DNA of 64,000 nt from Gammaproteobacteria bacterium (GTDB lineage: Bacteria; Pseudomonadota; Gammaproteobacteria; Pseudomonadales; Cellvibrionaceae): contig SEBU01000001.1 in NCBI GenBank assembly GCA_004173475.1, positions 248,001 to 312,000 of the forward strand, read 5' to 3'. Below the pieces are notes generated by a model. The model ran no database searches and was not told where the DNA came from. It was given only the letters and a program-made list of their open reading frames with translations. How positions within the stretch are numbered: the stretch's first letter is position 1; every line of letters starts with the position of its first letter. Positions 34,525-43,100 of the stretch are shown piece by piece. The translations under genes and the position numbers were made by a program.

Positions 34525-36462
34525 ATGAAAAAAATAACGTTCAACTATCAACGACACTATTTTTGTAAAAGCTCACTTTTCGCAACACTTGTGTTGCTAG
34601 CATCCCAAAGCTGGGCTAGCTGCAGCTACACAATAACCAGCAATTGGGGTTCAGGGTTTACCAGCGAGATTAAGGTAACGAACAACACGGCACAAAGTGT
34701 CAAGAATTGGGCCGTATCCTGGAAAGAATCCGGCGCGAATATCACAGCTGCTTGGAATGCCTCGTTGAGCGGAAGTAATCCCTATTCCGCTACTGCTTTA
34801 AGTTGGAACGGCACCCTCGCCCCCAATGCGTCGGCGAGTTTCGGATTCCAAGGCGAAGGTAGCGCTGCGGTACAACAAGTTTCTGGTAGCTTGTGCGGCG
34901 ATTCAACTGCATCGTCAAGCGTCACAACTAGCCTAAACGTTTCAAGCTCAAGCTCTGTTAGGTCCAGCTCAATTAGTTTCAGTTCCAATTCAGTCAGTTC
35001 TAATTCAATTACGGTAAGCAGTCTTAACAGCTCAAGTAAACGTTCATCGTCAATTGCATCCTCCATTAAATCATCTGCAATATCATCATCAGCCTCTTCA
35101 GTTACCGCAGAAAACAGTTGGACATTCGAAGAAAGTTCGATTGGGTTTTGTAATGATTCAAGCAGAGTACTCACCAACCATACAGGATATACAGGCGTCG
35201 GATTTTTCGACAGCGAGAACACACTAAACGCAACTTTCAGTGTAAGTGTATCGGCGGCAAGTTCCAAAACTTACGCGGCTAAAATTCGTTTTGCAAACGG
35301 CAGCTCCGCAACCCGACAAGCTGCAATTTTTGTAAATGATAATAAAATTCAAAGCGTAGATTTTCCCAGTAACAGCAATTGGGATCAATGGCAAACACTG
35401 ACGGTGGATGTGCCACTCAATGCAGGAAGTAACAATGTAAAAATTATTTCCGAAACCAAAGACGGTTTGCCAAATATTGACAACCTAATTGTTGTAGGTA
35501 ATGGAATCGCACCAGCTGCCTGCCCTACCACTCCCACAACATCAGACTGTAACAACATTACGAACCAGCCAGTTTTGAAAGTCGCCAGTGATGGGTCGGC
35601 ACAATTCAAAACAGTCACGGCAGCCTTAAACACGTTATCCACATCAAATTCAACCCCAACCCAAATTCGCATTAAACCCGGCACCTACCGTGAAAAAATA
35701 ACCGTTAACAAACCCTACGTTACTTTTTGCGGCGAAACCGGAAAGCAAGCCTCAACCATTCTCACGTACAACGATAGTGCAAGCGGAATAAAATCTGATG
35801 GCACCACCATTGGCACCTACGGCAGCGCAAGCGTTGCGATTAAAACCAATGACATATCCATAGAAAATATCACTATCGAAAATTCATTCGGTGTTGGCTC
35901 CCAAGCGGTAGCACTCTTAGCACAAGGTCAGCGTTTGCAATTTCGCAATTGCCGGTTGTTAGGAAATCAGGACACAGTCTACGTGCACAGCGGTACGCAG
36001 TATTATCGCAACTGTTACATTGAAGGCACCGTGGATTATATTTTTGGTGCAGCTACAGCTGTGTTTGATAACAATACCATTCACAGCGTTGGCTACGGCA
36101 CCGCGGTAACCGCACCAAGCACCGAACAAAGCGTGCCCTTTGGATTAGTGTTTTTAGGTGGAAAATTAACGGCGAGCTCGAATGTTGATGCAGGTAAGGT
36201 AGCACTTGGTCGGAACTGGAGGCCTTATGGTGCTGCTGCCTATATACGCACCGAACTCGGTTCGCATGTCTCTGCTGTAGGCTGGGTAAAAATGAGTGAA
36301 AATATTTTGGATACCGCGCGCTTCTCCGAATATCAAACTACCGGTGCTGGTGCAAATCCTTCCGCGCGCGCTTATCAATCGACCCAATTAACAGCATCGC
36401 AAGCTGCAACCTACACCATCGCAAATATTTTTGGATCCTGGACGCCAAGTTTCAGTAAATAA
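34525..36462 (+). CDS. Secreted pectinesterase, CBM2 - Ser linker - CBM35 - CE8
   Basis: A 645-residue exported enzyme that removes methyl esters from pectin. The signal peptide ends near SWA/SC (~30). A family 2 carbohydrate-binding module follows (~31-128; YTITSNWGSGFTSEIKVTNN, Cys pair at its ends), then a Ser-rich linker (~130-190) and a CBM35-like domain (~195-328; ESSIGFCNDSSR, HTGYTGVGFF). The C-terminal pectinesterase domain (~340-640) has catalytic Asp483 (GNQDTVYV) and Asp504 (GTVDYIFGA), with Arg563 in LGRNWRPYG. CBM2 points to cellulose targeting of the pectin enzyme. No other carbohydrate-degradation genes flank it. The ATG has a CCGGAG site. Confidence 0.93.
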   Translation: MKKITFNYQRHYFCKSSLFATLVLLASQSWASCSYTITSNWGSGFTSEIKVTNNTAQSVKNWAVSWKESGANITAAWNASLSGSNPYSATALSWNGTLAPNASASFGFQGEGSAAVQQVSGSLCGDSTASSSVTTSLNVSSSSSVRSSSISFSSNSVSSNSITVSSLNSSSKRSSSIASSIKSSAISSSASSVTAENSWTFEESSIGFCNDSSRVLTNHTGYTGVGFFDSENTLNATFSVSVSAASSKTYAAKIRFANGSSATRQAAIFVNDNKIQSVDFPSNSNWDQWQTLTVDVPLNAGSNNVKIISETKDGLPNIDNLIVVGNGIAPAACPTTPTTSDCNNITNQPVLKVASDGSAQFKTVTAALNTLSTSNSTPTQIRIKPGTYREKITVNKPYVTFCGETGKQASTILTYNDSASGIKSDGTTIGTYGSASVAIKTNDISIENITIENSFGVGSQAVALLAQGQRLQFRNCRLLGNQDTVYVHSGTQYYRNCYIEGTVDYIFGAATAVFDNNTIHSVGYGTAVTAPSTEQSVPFGLVFLGGKLTASSNVDAGKVALGRNWRPYGAAAYIRTELGSHVSAVGWVKMSENILDTARFSEYQTTGAGANPSARAYQSTQLTASQAATYTIANIFGSWTPSFSK

Positions 36463-36496
36463 TTTATTTGGCAAAACTAAAGTTGACACGTTAACT

Positions 36497-36539
36497 TATC
36501 CGCTGCGTTTTTATACCTACTTTAAAAACGCAGCGGATA
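36497..36539. terminator. Long hairpin between converging genes
   Basis: A perfect 17-bp stem (36497-36513 with 36523-36539) and nine-base loop sits between the pectinesterase stop and the stop of the minus-strand 100-residue gene. It is placed as a two-way terminator, though it lacks a long outer T-run (the T-run is inside the stem). Confidence 0.65.
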
Positions 36540-36542
36540 GAT

Positions 36543-36845
36543 TTATTCTTCATACTTGTAAGACTCTTGCTCATACAAACTAACATCAAAGTCATACCTT
36601 CTTACATTTCGGTTGTCATATTCAGACATCCAAATAATATCTCTAAAATCTACCATGGCCTTACTAACATAAACGTCGAGAGAATCATAATCACTTTCGG
36701 CGAGAACCAAAACACATCTAACAATTCGGCTTTTACTAACAGCAGTATCAAGCCTTAGCAATGGCTCCAGCAACAATTTAGCCCTTTGAGGATTTTTGTA
36801 TTTTTCTAAAATCCATTTCTCGATATCTGCTTCAAATTCACTCAT
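36543..36845 (-). CDS. Protein of unknown function, likely partner of adjacent membrane protein
   Basis: A 100-residue acidic soluble protein (FEADIEKWILEKYKNPQRAK at the start; RIVRCVLVLAESDYDSLDVY; a Tyr/Asp-rich end). No family recognised. The ATG at 36845 has GGGAG upstream; a GTG at 36857 overlaps the upstream stop region and the ribosome site. It lies 14 bp after the 180-residue membrane gene, so the two are co-transcribed. An accessory or immunity-type role is possible but unproven. Confidence 0.68.
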   Translation of the reverse strand: MSEFEADIEKWILEKYKNPQRAKLLLEPLLRLDTAVSKSRIVRCVLVLAESDYDSLDVYVSKAMVDFRDIIWMSEYDNRNVRRYDFDVSLYEQESYKYEE

Positions 36846-36859
36846 AGGCTCCCTCACAT

Positions 36860-37402
36860 TTAATGATTAGCGTTCTTTTTTGGAAACAAGGTGTACCACA
36901 GCGGCCAACAGACAAGCCATGTAACAAGAATCCAAAAAATAGAATAAAACCAATCGTGAAGTGCTTTAGTCCTCTCCGGTTCATTCACATAGTAGATTGC
37001 CAAAAGCAGTAAAACGGCAGCGATTGCACAAGCACCAACACCTTTCAACCATTGCTTCCACTCATAAATTGTATAATCCCAACCGAATATGGGCGACTCA
37101 ACAACTTTGTCTACCGTTGAAAACTTATTCGCAACGTACTGATCGGCCCACTTTATCAACCCACTCGCATATACAAGGGTAAATCCGAGGTACACGGCAG
37201 CGAGCCCATGCGCAAATTCAGCAGTAGCTCCGTTGTGCAAATCGATTGTCGTTGCGCATAAAAGTATTAAGTCTAACAGCGGAACAAAAAGTAGTACGGC
37301 TTTACCAAACCGTGGCGATTTTAAAACGTACCGGGTAAATAAACCTAAAAACAATAATATCCAAAACCCTATTTCACAGCCCACAATTAACCAAAATAAC
37401 AT
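36860..37402 (-). CDS. Polytopic membrane protein, YmcC-like
   Basis: A 180-residue inner-membrane protein with about five hydrophobic segments (5-24, 34-54, 65-85, 118-138, 150-170). The first part (FWILLFLGLFTRYVLKSPRF) and the later WADQYVANKF recall Bacillus YmcC-type proteins of unknown function; this is by eye and tentative. It heads a two-gene unit with the 100-residue gene downstream. Confidence 0.68.
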   Translation of the reverse strand: MLFWLIVGCEIGFWILLFLGLFTRYVLKSPRFGKAVLLFVPLLDLILLCATTIDLHNGATAEFAHGLAAVYLGFTLVYASGLIKWADQYVANKFSTVDKVVESPIFGWDYTIYEWKQWLKGVGACAIAAVLLLLAIYYVNEPERTKALHDWFYSIFWILVTWLVCWPLWYTLFPKKNANH

Positions 37403-37506
37403 TTTTTCGTCCTGACTATTTTATTGAAAGCTTCTATTATCTTTGCTTCCTTACATTCTTGATTCGTTTTTGCAAATGGCTTAAACATTTATTCCGCAAG
37501 CAATGT

Positions 37507-38169
37507 CTAACTATTTTTTATTCGTAAATAGAACCAATAACCCACCGCAATCGCTAGAGACAAAATGCATGGAAGCAAAATTGCCTCAAATGCAAAAACT
37601 TTGAATGAAAGTGCGCCGACAATGCCGCCGAAAATAAATCCGAGGATTAGAATTATATATAAAATAATCTTACGTTTGTCGGTAGCTTGGCCGCGAAATC
37701 TAAGACCAATCATTATACCTATATCTGTGAACAGGCCTGATACGTGTGTTGTTCTAATCACGGCACCGCTATAGGTGCTCGTTAGCGCATTTTGTAATCC
37801 ACACGCTGCCGACGCGAAATAGTAACCGTGCAAGGAATTGTTATTCAGGAGCAAAAAAGCGATGAAAAGAAATAGAGATTCGATAAATAGCGCAAAACTG
37901 TAACGCCTTCCGAGCTTCAATGCTGTGTTGCCTACTATAAAACCGCTAAGCACAGCGCCCATTAAAAAGCTCAATGCGAGTGACAGTAAATGCGTCACCT
38001 CAGTTACATTAAGACTTGCTATTTCCAAAGACAGAAACGTAGAAGTTCCGGTTAAATGCGATACGGCTTGATGTTTAAATCCCAATAACCCGACAGAGTT
38101 AATGGAGCCTGCAATAAACGCAAGGCAGAACCCGCCAAACTCAACCCATCGTGGTAATTTATTGATCAT
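37507..38169 (-). CDS. DUF1275 (YoaK) family membrane protein
   Basis: A 220-residue inner-membrane protein with about six hydrophobic segments. Family features include FIAGSINSVGLLGFKHQAVS, HLTGTSTFLS and GLQNALTSTYSGAVIRTTHV followed by SGLFTDIGIMIG. E. coli YoaK is of unknown function; a transport role is often guessed. It starts at ATG 38169 and stands alone, with about 100 bp on each side. Confidence 0.88.
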   Translation of the reverse strand: MINKLPRWVEFGGFCLAFIAGSINSVGLLGFKHQAVSHLTGTSTFLSLEIASLNVTEVTHLLSLALSFLMGAVLSGFIVGNTALKLGRRYSFALFIESLFLFIAFLLLNNNSLHGYYFASAACGLQNALTSTYSGAVIRTTHVSGLFTDIGIMIGLRFRGQATDKRKIILYIILILGFIFGGIVGALSFKVFAFEAILLPCILSLAIAVGYWFYLRIKNS

Positions 38170-38276
38170 TCCTGGCTATTGACCTGCTTGACATCGATTG
38201 CGGTTAACGAATTTCTAGCGAGTATCTATAGCGATTAAATAACAGCTCTGACCCTAGTGTCGAATACATTAATTCA

Positions 38277-38705
38277 TCAAGCGATAGCGTCTTGAGGTGG
38301 ATATTTTGCAAACCATTCAACAATGGATGGCATATGACCTTCGAAATTTCCAGGAACCGATATATTCAATACACCGGCCCGGCTTGAGCTGCGATTTTGA
38401 AAGTCATGGGTCGTGCCTCCTGCCGCCAATACAAACGAGCCTTTCGCTGCATCCATCCACTTATCACCGAGTAAAAAACTCATGGTTCCTTCTATCACAT
38501 AAAAAATATCATCTTCGTCATGCGAGTGAGCACCTGGTCCCTGCGTGTTAGGTTCAAGCCACCATTCGGAAATGGAATATTTTCCTGCCGTCTCACGCTC
38601 ATCAGCTTTAAATACCGCACTTATACGCCCCATTGCATATGGCCGCCCTTCGCCCGGAGCCAGGAAAATATTTTCACTTTGCTTAAGATTTTTATCAACA
38701 CTCAT
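38277..38705 (-). CDS. Cupin-domain protein
   Basis: A 142-residue single-cupin protein. Metal-binding motif 1 is visible in GAHSHDEDDIFYVIEGTMSF (His-X-His and Glu), and motif 2 lies in GGTTHDFQNRSSSRAG (His). Substrate unknown; similar proteins bind small organic acids or are ring dioxygenases. The start has a AAGGAA site. It lies 28 bp after the GNAT gene on the same strand, so the two are likely co-transcribed. Confidence 0.85.
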   Translation of the reverse strand: MSVDKNLKQSENIFLAPGEGRPYAMGRISAVFKADERETAGKYSISEWWLEPNTQGPGAHSHDEDDIFYVIEGTMSFLLGDKWMDAAKGSFVLAAGGTTHDFQNRSSSRAGVLNISVPGNFEGHMPSIVEWFAKYPPQDAIA

Positions 38706-38733
38706 AGAATTTCCTTGGAATTTTTAATACGCC

Positions 38734-39204
38734 TCACGCCGAAGACCAACAACCATCAATTCTTTTTTCCATAAAAACGCTTAACGGATGTTCGGGGTAA
38801 TCTCCGAAAGCGTTACAAATTTCGAACCCGTGCTTTTTATAAAATGCGAGCGCTTCGGGTTGATAAGGTCCGGTTTCGAGTTTTATGAGTGGGCAATCGC
38901 GTTTTGCGGCTTCATATTCTAATTTGGCTAACACTTTAGCTGCGATACCTTGCCCACGATGCCCGGGCCGAACAAACATGCGTTTAAGTTCGGCGGATTC
39001 ATCATCCAAAACCAAAGCACCGCAACCAATCGCGGCTCCAGAATCATTTCTGGCAACTGCGAATAAGACATTTGATTGTTCAAGAGTAGTTAAATCGAGT
39101 GCGTAACGCGCTTCTGCAGGATACAAAGTGTCCTGATATACATCTAAATCCCGGATGAGAGAAATAATGTCAGGTTGGTTTGGAGATTCCAGTTGTACGC
39201 GCAT
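38734..39204 (-). CDS. GNAT family N-acetyltransferase
   Basis: A 156-residue acetyltransferase. The acetyl-CoA loop reads RPGHRGQGIAAKVLAKLEYE (R/Q-x-x-G-x-G/A), preceded by LKRMFV. The C-terminal part YQPEALAFYKKHGFEIC is typical. The acceptor is unknown. It is upstream of the cupin gene. Confidence 0.88.
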   Translation of the reverse strand: MRVQLESPNQPDIISLIRDLDVYQDTLYPAEARYALDLTTLEQSNVLFAVARNDSGAAIGCGALVLDDESAELKRMFVRPGHRGQGIAAKVLAKLEYEAAKRDCPLIKLETGPYQPEALAFYKKHGFEICNAFGDYPEHPLSVFMEKRIDGCWSSA

Positions 39205-39511
39205 GATGGTCTCAAATCTATATTAATTCTGGTCACGGTTGTAATTCATGAGCGACTAATAAAAGTGAGCGCCAAGCGTTACGCGTGCCGGTATTTTCCT
39301 GATAACTGTAGCAAAAGAATTTGTACAGTAAGTCGTTTTACTGGAAGCGTCAATCGCAGGGATTTGAGAAAAGTGAGCTGAAGATATTTCGACGAGGGAT
39401 GTGGCGCTGGAACCAACACTTTGACACGGAGACAGATTAATGGATGTGTGTCAGCGCCAGCAATTATTGCTGGCGGAGGGAAGCAGAAAAATAGGCGATG
39501 TATTTCTACGC
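39205..39511. other. Intergenic region with a strong hairpin
   Basis: Holds a perfect 9-bp stem (CGCCAGCAA, 39455-39463, with 39467-39475; loop TTA). No T-run follows on either strand, and no ORF is supported. The hairpin ends 36 bp past the stop of the next minus-strand gene and may mark its transcript end. Confidence 0.5.
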
Positions 39512-40018
39512 TTAGGTTAAATCCGTAATATCGCCAATCGCATCTTTAATTACTTTTGATGCAGCTACTTTTTCTTCGTTGTTAGTTGTTTCTACCACCA
39601 CCACATATTGACCATTGGTGATGGCGTCATGAACTAATTCGGAGAGCGGTTTTATTTTTTCTGAGGCACCTGCAGTAGCTCCGATTAAACCACCAAGAGT
39701 TGCGCCCCAACCTAATAATACGAGCGGCGCGATTAGCGGGCTTGCAACAAAAAGCGTTACGTTTGCGGCAATTAAACCGACTTCGATCAATGCGCCTACT
39801 CCCGTTCCCACGGCAGCACCGATTCCGCTGTCTATCAAGATATCTTTTAACACTTTGTCATCGCTATCGTTAGCGATGTGATCCGGCATTAAAGAATTTT
39901 TATCGTAAATATGAATGCGATCTCTTGGAATCCCATGATCAGCAATTTGCACGACGATGTTTTCCGCATCTGTGCGATTTACAAAAAAACCTGAAACGTA
40001 ATGACGTTTAGTGTCCAT
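39512..40018 (-). CDS. Stress-type protein with Gly-zipper segment
   Basis: A 168-residue protein. The N-terminal part (~1-45; YVSGFFVNRTDAENIVVQIA, then GIPRDRIHIYDKN) resembles the YflT/GS17M stress domain, which pairs a strand-helix with GI..D.I.V. The middle (~65-125) is rich in Gly/Ala with two hydrophobic stretches (GIGAAVGTGVGALIEVGLIA and LLGWGATLGGLIGATAGASE). The C-terminus is charged. Function unknown. The ATG at 40018 has AGAGG upstream; the frame is open to 40111. It follows the cyclic glucan synthase gene by 150 bp on the same strand. Confidence 0.72.
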   Translation of the reverse strand: MDTKRHYVSGFFVNRTDAENIVVQIADHGIPRDRIHIYDKNSLMPDHIANDSDDKVLKDILIDSGIGAAVGTGVGALIEVGLIAANVTLFVASPLIAPLVLLGWGATLGGLIGATAGASEKIKPLSELVHDAITNGQYVVVVETTNNEEKVAASKVIKDAIGDITDLT

Positions 40019-40167
40019 ATTAAATACCTCTTTTTTCATGGCGAGCATCTGGTAGTAGATATTCGCGAACCAATTTGTGTGGTCGATGGGTTTAATCGCT
40101 GAAGTTGCCAAATCGTCTCCCCCTAAAATAAAGCGCTAGCTAATTTAAAAATTTTTCAATTTTTTAT

Positions 40168-43100
40168 TCATGGATAACTTTTAGAATTTACGCTGACTTC
40201 TACCCAATGCTCTTTACCATCATCAACCAAATTAATGCATTGATCTTTTTGATTGATGCCGTCCAACGCAACATGGCCAAGAGTTCCGCTCGCGTCGTTT
40301 GCGGGAATTTGCATAACCTTGATGCGATAAATCGCAGAACCAAAACGGTAGTTAATTGAGTAGTGATCCCACTCGGTTGGCATACACGGAAGCACGCGCA
40401 AACAATTACCCTCACGTTTTAATCCAAGAAGGGATTCCATTATCAACCGGTAAGTAAGACCCGCCGAACCTGTGTACCAGCTCCAACCACCGCGACCGGT
40501 GTGCGGCGGAATCGCGTAAACGTCGGCCGCGACTACATAAGGCTCGGCTTTGTATACATTTATCTCGGCATCTGAACGAGTGTGGTTGAGCGGATTAATC
40601 AGTTGCATTAAATCCCACGCGCGGCGGCTATCGCCAAGCGCGGCAAATGCCATGGCTGCCCAGACTGCGGCATGAGTATATTGCCCACCGTTTTCGCGCA
40701 CGCCGGGTACATAACCTTTGATATAACCAGGGTTCATGGGTGCTTTATCGAACGGCGGATCGAGTAGCTGAATGATTCCGCTGTCACGACGGACGAGATG
40801 CTGATCCAGCGCACTCATCGCTAATTTGGTTCGTTCTGGATTACCCGCTTTGGAAAGCACGGACCAACTTTGAGAGATAGAATCAATCGCACATTCGGTA
40901 TTGCTGGATGACCCGAGGGGTGTGCCGTCATCGAAGTAAGCACGACGATACCAACCGCCATCCCACGCATTTTTCTCGATGTTGTCGCGCAGGGTGTCAG
41001 CTTCAGATTCACAACGATTAGCGAACTCCAAATCCTTTTTCATGTGCGCGACTTTGGCAAATGAACGAAGTACGTCGTAGAGCAAGAAGCCCAGCCACAC
41101 GCTTTCGCCTTTGCCGTGGATGCCGACCAGATTCATACCATCGTTCCAGTCACCTGAACCCATAAGCGGTATGCCGTGCACGCCGAATCGCAACCCATTT
41201 TTGACGGCGCGAACACAGTGTTCATAGAGACTGGCGGTCTCGCTGCTGGGCGCTGGCAAGTCGTAATAAGACTCCTCGTCTGGCGCAAGGTCGCGGCCTT
41301 GTAAGAATGGAAGTATCTCATTCAGTACGCTGGCATCGCCCGTGCTCTCAAGGTAACGACAGGTCACGAGCGGTAACCATAGGTAGTCGTCAGAACAACG
41401 AGTACGTACGCCTCTGCCTTGGGGCGGATGCCACCAATGCTGAACATCGCCCTCTGGATATTGACGTTGGGCACAGCGAAGCAAGTGCTCGCGCACAAGG
41501 TTCGGCTGGGTGTGTAATAAGGCCATTGAGTCTTGCAGCTGGTCACGGAAGCCATAAGCGCCCCCGGACTGATAGAACCCGCTGCGACCCCAAATACGGC
41601 ACACAAGGGTTTGGTAAAGGAGCCAGCCGTTAGCGAGAAGATCGAGGCCGGTGTCAGGCGTGTGTACCTGCACACGGCTCAAAGTGTCTTGCCAGTAATC
41701 ACGTACTTTTTCTAAAGCAGCACGAGCTGTGCCCATGGTGCGTAAGCGTTGCGCAAGATTGCGTGCATGCTCGATATCGTGACCGGCACCGAGACGGAAA
41801 ATAATTTCGCGACCTTCACCGTGCGCCAACTTGAACGGAACCTGGATGGCACCGCATGGATCAAGCCCTGCCCCTAAGCGGCCAGATAGACGAGCACGCA
41901 GCATGGCGTCCGGGTTGCTGATAGAACCGTTTCTACCCAGGAATTCAGTGCGGTCACCACTCAAGGTACGCGACGCATCGTCCACGTCGAAGAATGCAAT
42001 TCGGCCCGCGAATTCCGTGTTGTAAGCATTGCGAGCGAAAAGAGCGCCGCTGCGCGGATCTATCTCGGTTACCAGATGCATGGATGATTTGGAGCGAAGA
42101 TCGCCAAGCACCCACTCGACATAACCGGTCGCTGACAAACGGCGCATGCGGCCCGACTCGTTGCGAACCTTAAGCACGGAATATTTCACCGTGTCCTGCA
42201 GGTCTACATACACCCACAACTCGCAATGTATGCCGCCATGGGTGTGCTCAAACACGCTATACCCAAAGCCATGGCGTGTTAAGTAATTAGCAACCTGACC
42301 GCTGTCTACCTTTTTAGGTAGTGGAGTTGGTGTCCAGTAATAGCCGGATTCCTCATCGCGAAGATATATCGCTTCACCCCCAGTGGCGCCGACCGGGTCG
42401 TCACTCCAGGGTGTTAGCCGGAACTCATGGGCATTCTCGGCCCATGTGTAGGAAAGCCCACTCTCAGTTACGACCGTACCAAAATTTGGGTTCGCCAAAA
42501 CGTTTACCCAAGGCACCGGGGTTGTTCGCGTATTGCTGGTGTGGATGATGTATTCACGACCGTCGCTACTAAACCCGCCCAACTCATTGCCCAACAATAA
42601 TTTCTCGCGGGGTTCTTCCGCTTGCTCCACAGGCTGTTCAGGTCTGTAGCTTCGAACTACCGGCAGACGGGCCACACGGCTATCAGTCATGCTGCGCTTG
42701 TTGACCTGCTCTACCAGGCTGCCTTCTGTATCCACAATCACTATGCGCGCTACGGTTTGCAACAAGATGCGGTCTTCATGGGAAATCTGGTCGGCTGAGC
42801 GCACGAATATGCCGCCGGGACGATCAATAAACTGTGCTTCAGCGCCAGAGGCGATCAATCCGATAATTTGGTCTTGAAGATTTTGACGATAGCCGGCGTG
42901 ATCCTCGTTCCAAATGACGAGATCCACTTTCAAGCCTTTCAATCGCCAGTAGGTATGGCATTGAACGAGTATGCGAGCCGTATCGAGATAATCCGCGCTG
43001 GCCATTTTCAATAGCACAATCGGCAGATCACCGGAAATGGCGTAACCCCATAAGCCTGACTGACCGCGACGATTCTGGATCAGCACATGGGGATCGGCGC

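Noticed and set aside
34782-35267. 161-residue frame antisense to the pectinesterase linker
   Set aside because: It is the reverse reading of Ser-rich codons, giving repetitive Leu/Glu-rich sequence, and it lacks a start signal.
41307-41633. Long plus-strand frames inside the cyclic glucan synthase gene (also 43594-44022 and 47258-47617)
   Set aside because: They are shadow frames of a conserved coding sequence, without ribosome sites or protein-like patterns.
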